Shown piece by piece: positions 24,299 through 33,711 of a stretch of DNA of 64,000 nucleotides (position 1 is the stretch's first letter; the number at the start of each line of letters is the position of its first letter). Both the position numbers and the translations under genes were made by a program. The notes below the pieces were generated by a model, which made no database searches, was not told the DNA's origin, and worked only from the letters and a program-made list of their open reading frames with translations. Source of the stretch: Sthenelais limicola (lineage: Eukaryota > Annelida > Polychaeta > Phyllodocida > Sigalionidae); assembly GCA_942159475.1 (NCBI GenBank), contig OW804094.1:24660366-24724365 (forward strand). Reading direction: 5' to 3'.

Positions 24299-24820
24299 AT
24301 ATATGTGCTGTATTAAAATGGGATTTGTTTAAGGAAAATGAGTCGCAAAAGGCATGCACAAGTTGCGTACACCAAGTGCAATATTCTATGCAACTGAAAC
24401 CAACGAGTTAGTTAACAGATCCATCTTTCAATCGTGAGAATAGAAAAAAATCGAGTTATTAATTTCAATTTCAGCGATAATCTTAGTAGATAAAAGAGAT
24501 TGGTTGCCCTGACAACCCCACATAACTCTAACGCACTATGAGTAACTTACTCTAGATGTATACGTTGTTTTCTGATACTAGTGATACAATTGGGTATGCA
24601 TTCCTTCAGAAAATGAGGTTTAAGACGAACAGGGACAGCAGATTGTTGGACATGAGGTTCAATATATAGTTCAACATAACCGAGCAGATTGTTTGAATGA
24701 AGGCAATAACAATATACTGATACACCCGATATCTATTATTATTATATTTATATTCATATTAGCTGTATGATAAAAACATGGAAATGCTTGAAAACATCGA
24801 GGTCAGTGCTCACATGAAAT

Positions 24821-25055
24821 GGGTCAGATTTTCAGAAAATGTACAAGTTGCACATCTAAGCATTTAGTACGTTCTACTAAATTAGACTGAAAAATGGTCA
24901 AAACTAGGTATATCTGAGTATATTTTGTATTGCCCTGGTTCAAGCAATCGGTTTGGTTATGTTAAACTGAATTTTGAACTTTATTTTCGTCGGAAAATTG
25001 GGTTATTTGAGAGGAATGGTCAAGACAAATTGTACATTTTCTGAAAATCTGACCC
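24821..25055 (+). mobile_element. MITE-1 copy
   Basis: It has standard termini and a perfect AAAT duplication. Confidence 0.92.
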
Positions 25056-25342
25056 AAATGATTAATACTTTATATGAATGTCAATCCTTATACAAATTGT
25101 TTCGAGAGTACACATAACAGCTGTCAAATTAATTTAAAACCAAAAAATAAAGTCGAGAGCTGACAATATTCACAGAATGCATCTACTTTCAATATTGTAA
25201 GGAAGATGGACGATTCTGAGAACCTCCCGTCTGCCGGAGATCTTCCTTTGATCACACTCACTGACTGGAAATAATGGTTTTCTTATCTTATCTTAAAACA
25301 TAGAAACTGGGGCTTTTAGGTTTTAGTCACTACCTGACACAT

Positions 25343-25579
25343 GGGTCACAGATTTTCAGAAAATGTACAATTCAACTTCGTCAATTTTCTCAAATAACCC
25401 GAATTTCAGACGAAAATAAAGTTCAAAATACAGTTCAACCTAACCAAACAGGTTGCTAGAATCAATGCAATGCCGAATGTACTCGAATTTACCTAGTATT
25501 GACCAAATTGCAGCCTACTTTAGCAGAAGTTACTCAATATGTACAGCTGCCAATTGTACATTTTCTGAAAATCTGACAC
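25343..25579 (-). mobile_element. MITE-1 copy
   Basis: It has standard termini, with two extra bases near the left end, and a perfect ACAT duplication. Confidence 0.9.
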
Positions 25580-25872
25580 ACATACTAAGGGAGATGCTAT
25601 ATATGTTAGTTAGGCTCCTGAAGCCATATCAAATGAAGATGTCCATGGTAAAGAGGATGATTAGAAGATGATTAAGGGCTTTGCTACGTGTCTTCCTTCC
25701 TCCCCAGAGCTCTCCCTGTCCTTAGAGCTATACCATTGAACTAGATCCAGGACACACATAATGGTAACCTGGATACGGGACACTAAGCTTTAATAGGGTT
25801 GTGGATTAACAAGACTTTTGATGATCACGCGTCTTGATGTCGCCCAATACTCAGAGAATGGTGAATTGATAT

Positions 25873-26106
25873 GGATCAGATTTCAGAAACTGTACAATTC
25901 AACTACACCAACTCTCCGAAATGACCCAAAATTCAGACTAAAATAACGTTCAAAATACATTTCAACCTAACCAAACAGATTGCTAGAATCAATGCAATGC
26001 CAAATATACTTGAATTCACCTACTATTGACCAAATTGCAGCCTAATTTAGCAGAATTTACAACATGTTTACAGCTGCCAATTGGACATGTTCTGAAAATC
26101 TGACCC
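25873..26106 (-). mobile_element. MITE-1 copy
   Basis: It has slightly diverged standard termini and a perfect ATAT duplication. Confidence 0.9.
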
Positions 26107-26167
26107 ATATACGCGAATAAAAGACACAAGGGAGGAAGAGTATAAGTATGAGGTACAAAAGGAAGAC

Positions 26168-26620
26168 TAAGTCCTGGGTATGACCTTAAAGTTACTTATT
26201 TTGTATTATTATGTATATCTATCATAAAGTGCCTTTCTGTCTCTTTTCTCTGTCTCTCTCTCCCTTCTTCTCTATCTCTATTTCCTGGGTAAGACCATAA
26301 AGTGCCTTTCTGTCTCTTTTTCTCTGTCTCTCTCTCCCTTCTTCTCTATCTCCATTTCCTAGGTATGATCATAAACTGCCTCCCTCTCAGCTCTCCCGCC
26401 CTTGATATAACCATATTAAATGTGTTGATAAGGCGTAAAGCAACCAATCTCACTCACTCCCTCTCTGCTCTCCCGCCCTTGATATAACCATATTTAATGT
26501 GTTGATAAGGGCGTAAAGCAACCAATCTCATTCACTCACTCCCTCTCAGCTCTCCTGCCCTTGTTATAACCATATTAAATGTGTTGATAAGGGCGTAAAG
26601 CAACCAATCTCACTCACTCT
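26168..26620 (+). mobile_element. S-family element, copy 3, with target duplication
   Basis: It begins TAAGTCCTGGGTATGACC, holds two pyrimidine-rich units and three GATATAACCATATTAAATGT-type units, and ends CACTCACTCT. It is flanked by a perfect 12-bp duplication, CAAAAGGAAGAC (26156-26167 and 26621-26632). About 35 bp of unrelated AT-rich sequence interrupts the first unit. Confidence 0.9.
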
Positions 26621-26806
26621 CAAAAGGAAGACAGCCTGTAACGGCTGTAATTCTCTGAATATTCATCATAGGTAGGCAAAAGTGGGTATGCATTCGTTCA
26701 GAATCTACAGTCTAATTGTATAAAAACATTAATTATAAAGCATGTCTATACAGGAAAGATCTATGAAAGAAAGTATGTAAAACATGTTATTGTGCCATTT
26801 AGAAAG

Positions 26807-26836
26807 TGAATTGTACATTTTCTGAAAATCTGACCC
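26807..26836 (+). mobile_element. MITE-1 right-end fragment
   Basis: Only the last 30 bp of the element, the right inverted repeat, is present. Confidence 0.6.
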
Positions 26837-27039
26837 ACATGAAGAGAATGGAAGACAAGACGGAGTAGGAGAGAGGACAAGAGGAGAGACTGAAGTGTAT
26901 GACAATGAGGAAGTAAAGAGTAATCACGCTGGGTTCCAGGAATGAGGCGTGGGAGGACACTACTGGAACAACCCATACTGGGACCAGAGTGTCAGAAAAT
27001 GTACAATGACCATCTCTACACATTTTTATAAATTGTGCT

Positions 27040-27585
27040 AACTAAGATGGCGTCTCCATTGGCTGTGACAAGCTCTGCTGTAAGCTCTGTGGTAAGATCT
27101 GCAGTAAGCTCTGTGGTAAGCTCTGTGGTAAGCTCTGTGGTAAGCTCTGCGGTAAGTTCTGTGGTAAGCTCTGCAGTAAGGTCTGCGGTAAGCTCTGTGG
27201 TAAGCTCTGTGGTAGCTCTGCGGTAAGCTCTGCTGTATGCTTTGCGGTAAGCTCTGCAGTAAGTCGTGCGGTAAGCTCTGCGGTAAGCTCTGTGGTGTGC
27301 TCTGCTGTAAACTCTGTGGTCAGCTATGTGGTAAGCTCTGTTGTAAGCTCTGTGATTAGCTCTGCAGTAAGCTCTGTGGAAAGCTCTGTGGTAAGCCTTG
27401 CGGTAAGTTCTGAGGTAAGCTCTGCGATAAGCCTTGCAATGTTGTTGTGATGTTGTGATGGTTCTATAGGTGGAGAGGTGGGGTGAAGTGGCCAGTGAAC
27501 CATATAGGGAGGACCTCATCACTCCTTCCACCCACAGAACCATCACAACCCCATCGCAAGGCTTACCACAGCCAGTGGAGACCCC
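27040..27585. mobile_element. Foldback element (F family) with expanded arm
   Basis: The ends GGCGTCTCCATTGGCTGTG and CACAGCCAGTGGAGACC are inverted repeats shared with the elements at 31887 and 44768. The left arm contains about 31 copies of a 12-bp unit that occurs only once to three times in the other two elements. The core near 27460-27540 matches theirs (GGACCTC, CACAGAACCATCAC). Confidence 0.8.
27057..27440. repeat. 12-bp minisatellite, about 31 copies
   Basis: The unit is GTAAGCTCTGTG with T/C and G/A variants. The Ser/Val-rich and RAYR-type frames over it are by-products of a unit divisible by 3. Confidence 0.92.
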
Positions 27586-27737
27586 ACTTTAGGTTGAAAA
27601 ATTATAAATATTGGCTATATCTGAGTATATTTGGTATTGCTTTGAGTCAAACAAACTGCTGTCCCTGTTCGTCTTAAATTTGGGATATTTGAGAGGAATG
27701 GTGAAGTCCAATTGTACATTTTCTGACGGTCTGACTC

Positions 27738-28244
27738 AGTGAGACCTGTGACAGTACCTCTGTCACCTTACCTCCATCCTTTTAGTAGCACAACGGGGGC
27801 CTGCTGTCAGAGTGATTATGATAATAGTAGGTAATTTCAAGAAGGTATCACCATTTGCACAATTGGTCTCAAAATGAAGGAATTCGTCCCCCGCTATAGT
27901 GGTCCATAGTGGTATAAACACATCCTGATAGGAGCATTCAGTGCATCAATTCACATGGGACTGCAGGAAATCACATATGACTAATGACAATAATAATGAT
28001 TAGAGTGCGGGGGTGGATGTTTGGTAGACATGGGATGACGAGATACTGTGTCATTCAGAAAATACATGGGTAAAGAATATAGAAATAATAACAATGAAGA
28101 TAATAAAGTAAGTTGTGTGCACTGCGAACAACATTTTTTAGAAAATTTTATTTGAAAAACAATTTCAGATGTCTAAATCTATTTCTTCTGTGAATTTCGC
28201 TATAAGTTAGCGCAAGTCCACTGTAGTGATCTACAAAAAAATCT
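27738..28244. other. Intergenic, no recognised gene
   Basis: I see no supported coding region or repeat here. Confidence 0.4.
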
Positions 28245-28716
28245 AACTAAAAAATCAACTTCTTTAATACAAACTGCGAATATATGTTTTTCTCCCAGTG
28301 GCATCCATAGAGAGTGGCAGTAAACTTCAGTTGTCCCTAAAGGCCGGGTTCCACTGGCTGGCTACTCTTCCCGCTACTCCTCCCATTTCATTGACAGTCT
28401 ATTGCTCCTATAAGCAAAGTCTAAAAGCAACCAAAGGTATATCAGAATAGGTGCTATTGCCCTGCTACTTCCACCGCTACTTCTAACACTACCCAGAAAT
28501 TTAAGCAGACAACATTTTATTTTCACAGAGAAATGAACACATCAAGCAGCGGGAGCAAAGAAATGGGAAGAGTAGCGGGAAGAGTAGCGGGAAGAGTAGC
28601 CAGCCAGCGAAACCCAGCCTTTAGGGACAACTGAAGTTTACTGCCACTCTCTATGGATGCCACTGGGAGAAAAACATATATTCGCAGTTTGTATTAAATA
28701 AGTTGATTTTTTAGTT
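28245..28716. repeat. Large hairpin, arms about 150 bp
   Basis: The left arm from AACTAAAAAATCAACT to the CTCCCATTTC region is answered by its complement ending AGTTGATTTTTTAGTT, at roughly 95 percent identity, around a loop of about 160 bp. Two layers are visible. The inner layer, from CCGGGTTCCACTGGCTGGCT, resembles part of 42355-42627. The outer layer, with CCATAGAGAGTGGCAGTAAA, is unique in the window. Confidence 0.92.
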
Positions 28717-29171
28717 CATGACCGCCTGTTATTTTTAATTGGGAGTGACAAATAGAGATATTGGTATAAAGACTTAAGTATAGACTCATTCTAATCATCT
28801 AAATGCCTGTTTTTGATTTACATTTCATATGCAAAAAGGAAAGGTATGTAAAAACAAACGATCATCCAATTTCCTTTTAGCTAATATTGCTTCCATTAGT
28901 AACTAGAGATGGGACACAACTGATAGGAGCTATCAGACATTCCTCTGTCTTCGTAATGAGTAAACGAAAGGTGGTAGATTAGATAATGAGGTAGTGGAAG
29001 CATGTCGATTAGAAAGAAGTGGGTTGAAGGTTCTGATTGAAGACCACGTCCAGGGATGTCCTATCTCTCTCCTACCATTGATCCTCCGTGTCTACCACTC
29101 AAGTTGGTTAATGGCTTTTGCACTGCTGGAAATGAAGGCTCTAGGTTCTATGAGTAATTATAGTGTTTTCC
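28717..29171. other. Intergenic, no recognised gene
   Basis: The 62-codon frame at 28994-29182 has no recognisable feature. Confidence 0.4.
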
Positions 29172-29182
29172 TACAATCTTAG

Positions 29183-29414
29183 AAGTGGTCCTGGGTATGA
29201 CCATAAAGTGCCTTTCTGTCCTTTTTCTCCGTCTCTCTCTCCCTTCTACTCTATCTCTATTTCCTGGGTCTGACCATAAACTGCCTCCCTCTCAGCTCTC
29301 ATAAATTACCTTTCTGTCTCTTTCTGTAAACTGCTTCCCTCTCAGCTCTCCCGCCCTTGATATAACCATATTAAATGTGTTGATAAGGGCGTAAACCAAC
29401 CAATCTCACTCACT
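29183..29414 (+). mobile_element. S-family element, copy 4, with target duplication
   Basis: This is the shortest copy. It starts AAGTGGTCCTGGGTATGACC, holds one pyrimidine-rich unit, a partial repeat and a single GATATAACCATATTAAATGT unit, and ends CACTCACT. It is flanked by a perfect 11-bp duplication, TACAATCTTAG (29172-29182 and 29415-29425). Confidence 0.9.
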
Positions 29415-29439
29415 TACAATCTTAGGAGCTTCACTAGTG

Positions 29440-30390
29440 GGGAAATGTGAGGAAATGTATTCGAGGAAACGGAGGATGAATAGACAAGAGAAAGAGAAGC
29501 TAGGAAGGAAGGAGACATGAACACAAGAGGAGAGCTAGGATGGAGAAGAGTGAAGTAGTAGGAGGACAGAGAAAAAGGAGTACAATTAACGTAGAAAGGA
29601 GAATATGAAGTCAGAAAATGTGCGGTAGAGAAAAGGAAGAGAAGTAGGAGAAGTGAGAGAAAGGGACGAAGGGGAAGCAGAAGGAGGAGAAGGAGAGAGG
29701 AAGGGATAAGTAGATGGAGGAGAGACGAAGGGGATGATACATAAAATGGTGAAATGGAGGAGTGGAAGAAAGGGAGAAGTAGAAGAACAAGAATAAAAAA
29801 GAGAGCAGGAGAAGGAAAAGCAGAGAAAGGGAGAATTAGAAGTAAGAAGGGAGGAGTAGTAGGAGGAGAGAGAAAGGAATGAGAGAGGGATGAGAAAGAG
29901 AAGAAGGAGGGGAGAAGTGGAGGAGAAGAAAAGGGAGGAGGCAAGAAAGAGAGGAGAAGAAGGTGGAGAGAGGGAGGGCAGGAAATGAGAAGGAGAGGGG
30001 AAGGGATAAATAGAAGGATGAATAAAGAGAAAAGGAGCAGGACGGGAGAAAGGGAGGAGAAGTAAAAGGTGGAGTAGAATAGGGAATATAAGTAAAAGGA
30101 GGAATGAGAGAAAGGGACGGACGAGAAGCAGAAGGAAGAGACGCTGAGAGGAAGGGATATGTAGGAGAAGAGAGAGAAGGAGAGGAGAGTTAGAAGAAGG
30201 AGCAGAGAAAGGGAGAAGTAGAAGGAGGAGTGAGAGAAAGGGAGAAGTAGAAGGAGGAGGGAGAAAGGGAGAAGAAGTAGAAGGAGGAGGATGAAAAGGG
30301 AGAAGTAGAATTAGAAGGAGAGAAAGTGGGGAGCAGAAGGAGGTGGAGGAAAAGAAAGGGAGAGGTAGAACGAGGAGGAGAGGTTCTGGC
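29440..30390 (+). repeat. Purine-rich tract of about 1 kb
   Basis: The plus strand is overwhelmingly A and G, built on degenerate GGGAGAAGTAGAAGGAGGAG units of about 20-25 bp. The Ser/Leu/Pro-rich minus-strand frames (29414-29944 and 30190-30438) are what a polypyrimidine strand gives, and I do not call them genes. Confidence 0.9.
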
Positions 30391-30980
30391 CTTGAAACAT
30401 ACCACTCTGTGTGTTTCTTTGATTAATTTCTCGCCCAACTACTGACCCTAAATCTATAAGGCCCAAAAAAATATGGTGTGTTTCCGATTTATCTGGCTGA
30501 AAACTAGGTAGGGGGAGTGGTAACTTTTTTTTTTTTTTTTTTTTGTTTGGAAACGACCTCCTAGGAGCTGAAAAAAATATCTATTTCATAACAATAGTTG
30601 TTTTAAGCATGGGGATGTGTCTTTTAACAGTTCCGGGATAGGAAAACCCTTTTTATAAGCTTTCTTTGTCAAAAAAATGAAATAAAAGTAAGATGTGGTA
30701 AAAAAAACTCGGGTATGGTAAAAAAATGTTTAGGTAGGGTAAGGTTTTTCTAGGTAGGTGGGATTTTTTTTCTTGGCCTAACGAAGAACGGCGTGGTATT
30801 CTTCAACATTTTGACCACAGACTGCAGGCCCTAGTTGCACTCGTCAACTAGTGGGTGTTGGAAGCCTCTGTAATAACTGCACTTGAGATGGATGGAGTCC
30901 ATTGAAAGAGCTATCTACAGGTCTACAGTTCACAATCAATCACCTTTTATATCCAGGATATTCCCCGCCCATGCTGTATA
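30391..30980. other. Intergenic, no recognised gene
   Basis: It contains a 20-nt T run at 30525-30544. I see no coding region. Confidence 0.4.
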
Positions 30981-31191
30981 TGGTAAGATTTTCTGAAAAT
31001 GCACAATCTACAGTTCTACACATCTATCAAACTCTGCTAAATTAGAGTGAAAATTGATAAATACCCTGTGTATCTGAGTATATTCTGTATAGTATTCATT
31101 CAATCAATTTTGAACCTCATTTCTGTCTTAAATTTTGATTATTTGAGAGAATTGGTGAAGGCCAATTGTACATTTTCTTGAGACTTGACCC
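30981..31191 (+). mobile_element. MITE-1 copy, diverged
   Basis: The termini are weakened (GGTAAGATTTTCTGAAAAT and TTTTCTTGAGACTTGACCC). No clean duplication is seen. Confidence 0.75.
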
Positions 31192-31882
31192 GAATAGGCT
31201 GCTGTAAGAGTCAAAGCTGCATTTTCAGATATTATGACAAATAAAATCTCACTCATATTGTAGCTTATTATACACGCATTCAATACTGAGGCCCCAACAG
31301 CCGCACATTACTTGTAACGTGGTATTGGACTAGTACATTACCGGTGCGTTGTCATGGCGACGCAAGTTTGGTGGCGCAAGATTGCCGACGCAAGGTTGCC
31401 GACGCAAGTTTGCCGTGTGCCTTTCTCCAACATTTCAACTGTTTCTATAGTTATATTCCTCTTGTACGAACACCAGATATGGCAAATTATGTTAATGTAT
31501 CTTTAATTAAGCATGTTTTGCATGCAAAACTAGGCATGTATAATAATCAACTTATAGGACGAGTTGCCGCACGGAGCGTAAATAAAGGACTTGACTGCGA
31601 GTCCTAATTATTGAACTGGATTTATCCATATTCTGCTGCTGTTATATGTTTATACAATTATACAATAATAAATTCTGAAGCCTAATCACCGAGGGAAAAC
31701 TGCCGCGGGTGAGTGATAATAAGTGAAGTCGTTGCATGAAAGGATTCGGGCAAATGAGGACGTTTTAGAAGCCCTGTAGCAAGGATAACTGAACAAAATC
31801 TTCCAAAATTGTGGTCAAATCACTTTTAGATGAGCTGGAAATAATAAGAAGTAGAAAATGTTCAGTATTTGAGAGTGAAGCT
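31192..31882. other. Intergenic, no recognised gene
   Basis: A short threefold repeat of GACGCAAGTTTGCC type lies near 31360-31415. The 87-codon frame across it (31344-31607) has no domain. Confidence 0.4.
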
Positions 31883-31886
31883 TTAA

Positions 31887-32075
31887 GGGTGGTCTCCACT
31901 GGCTGCGGTAAGCCTTGCTATGATTTGTGCTGGTTCTGTAGGTGATGCGGAATGACCAGGTCCTGCCTACATGGTTCACTGGCCATGTAGGCAGGACCTC
32001 GCCACTCCTCTCCATCACAGCACCATCGCAAGGCTTACCACAGAGCTTACCGCAGAGCTTACTGTAGCCAGCCCT
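31887..32075. mobile_element. Foldback element (F family), TTAA target
   Basis: This 189-bp hairpin starts GGGTGGTCTCCACTGGCTGC and ends with the diverged complement. It is flanked by TTAA at 31883-31886 and 32076-32079. TTAA target duplication is characteristic of piggyBac-type transposases among others; no transposase is encoded here. Confidence 0.85.
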
Positions 32076-32079
32076 TTAA

Positions 32080-32738
32080 GAGTATCTATATTGAACACTA
32101 GCGAAATCCCTGCCTTTTCTCACCCTGCCTTTCCCCCTCTCTCTCCCTGTCCCTACCCTCCCCATCTCCTCTCTCCCCTCTTCTGTCTGTATCCTCTTCT
32201 CTTCCTCCCTATTCAATTTCTCCCACCCTCCCCTTCAGCTTCTTTCATTCTCTCCCTCCCTCTCCCTCCCCTTTCTTTTTCTATTTAAACATATTTTTTT
32301 CAGGATCTTAATACAGATATACTTTCCTCTCCCCCAACCTCTACCTCCCATCTTCTTCTCTCCACCAGTCATTCTTCTCTCTATCATCTTCTCCCTCTCC
32401 ATATCTGAATTCCTCCCACCCTCTCCCTCTGCTTCTTTGCACTCCCTCTCCCCCTCTGATCTCTCTCCCTCCCTATGAAAAGAAAATAGTTCAATCAAAA
32501 TATGGGGCACACATCTATAGGAGTCAAAAGGAATGTCCAGGAGAAAGCAATTTTCTGAGGATTTTAAATCAAATAGGGGATAGATCTACATGGGGAAGCT
32601 GTTTTTATTGAATGTCATGACAAACGGCATATGGGATTGGACCATCCTGATGTACCAAACTGTCAAAGTGTATTGTAACTCTTGCGCCACTCTGAGAAAA
32701 AATCTTGGTTAGAACCCTTCCTAAAGGCTGACGCACAC
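32080..32738. other. Pyrimidine-rich intergenic DNA
   Basis: 32110-32280 and 32320-32475 are C/T-rich on the plus strand. I see no gene. Confidence 0.5.
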
Positions 32739-32912
32739 ATGGCCGATTTGGCTCCCAATTGCCCCACGATTTGGGTCTCCTGAGGAACCTTAGGATTTCA
32801 TTTCAAACCCTGGTTTATGTTTTTGAATTAACATAAACCATGGTTTGAAATGAAATCTTAGGATTCATCAAAAGACACAAATCGTGCGGCAATTGGGGGC
32901 CAAATCGGCCAT
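32739..32912. mobile_element. Foldback element, arms about 83 bp
   Basis: ATGGCCGATTTGGCTCCCAA through CCTGGTTTATGTT is followed by an 8-bp loop and the complement at about 87 percent identity. CTAAGG-like sequence lies just outside both ends. Confidence 0.85.
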
Positions 32913-33711
32913 CTAAGGGTGTAAATGCAATGAATATTGTCCGTGAATTTGTTGTAAGTTATGTTTCATGTTTCATTGTTTTCGGATTTTACAGCCTTAC
33001 GTATTTTCTAAATTTAAAAATTGACAAGGAAATATGTAATTTTTGTTGCAATATATTTATCATCCCTATGGGCACATAGTCACTATTTCAAGGCCAATTT
33101 GGCACCTAGGATTCGTTGTACGATCTTGTTGTTTCAATGGCGCACATATCGTGGAGGTGCTCCAAATCATACAACTAATCGTGGGGCTTGATTTTTGGGG
33201 CAACCATGCACGATTTTGGGGCAGATTTCAGCGCAGGATTCCAATTTTGAGATCGTACGATTTCTATGATGCACAATTTGGGTTGAGATCGTGAGTGTAC
33301 ATGTGTTTGTGTGCGGCAACCCACGATTAGTCATAGGCACCAATGGTAGGTGCAGGATCAAATGTATAAAAGTGGTGGAAAAACATGGATATTTGAACAA
33401 TTGTATGTTCACTAATTTTTTTATGAATCAAACAATTTTTTTGTATGACATGCCTAGATATATTGTCTCAAGTACATTAAAATCTTGTGATTATGAATTT
33501 ATCTTTTCTAACTTTTTTCTCAATCGGCACAAGTACATGATGAAAAATGTTTTTTTCGAAATCATCATATAATTTGAGGTAACCCAAATTGTACAACCTA
33601 GACTCACAATCTCAACCCAAATTGGGCTCCAAACCCAATGTGTGCGGGTAAAAGCAAGGGTATTTCAGCTAAAATCATGAGCCCATGATTTGTCGTAGAA
33701 CATGAAATCAT
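32913..33711. other. Intergenic, no recognised gene
   Basis: Short frames at 33043-33294 and 33291-33572 show no domain. TTTGGGTTGAGATCGTGAG near 33280 and its approximate complement near 33600 may be the ends of an old inverted-repeat element. Confidence 0.4.

Larger units (their letters stand above)
26981..27737 (+). mobile_element. MITE-1 copy interrupted by a foldback
   Basis: The left terminus and about 60 bp of body end near 27040. The body resumes near 27588 at TTGAAAAATTATAAATATTG and runs to the right terminus. The inserted segment is the foldback described next. Confidence 0.8.

Noticed and set aside
26799..27546. RAYR/TELT-type 176-codon frame on the minus strand
   Set aside because: It is the complement of a 12-bp minisatellite inside a foldback element.
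29414..30438. Ser/Leu/Pro-rich minus-strand frames of 176 and 82 codons
   Set aside because: A polypyrimidine strand gives few stops. No domain or signal is visible.
31344..31607. 87-codon frame
   Set aside because: It spans a short GACGCAAG repeat and unique AT-rich DNA, with no domain, splice context or neighbouring exon.
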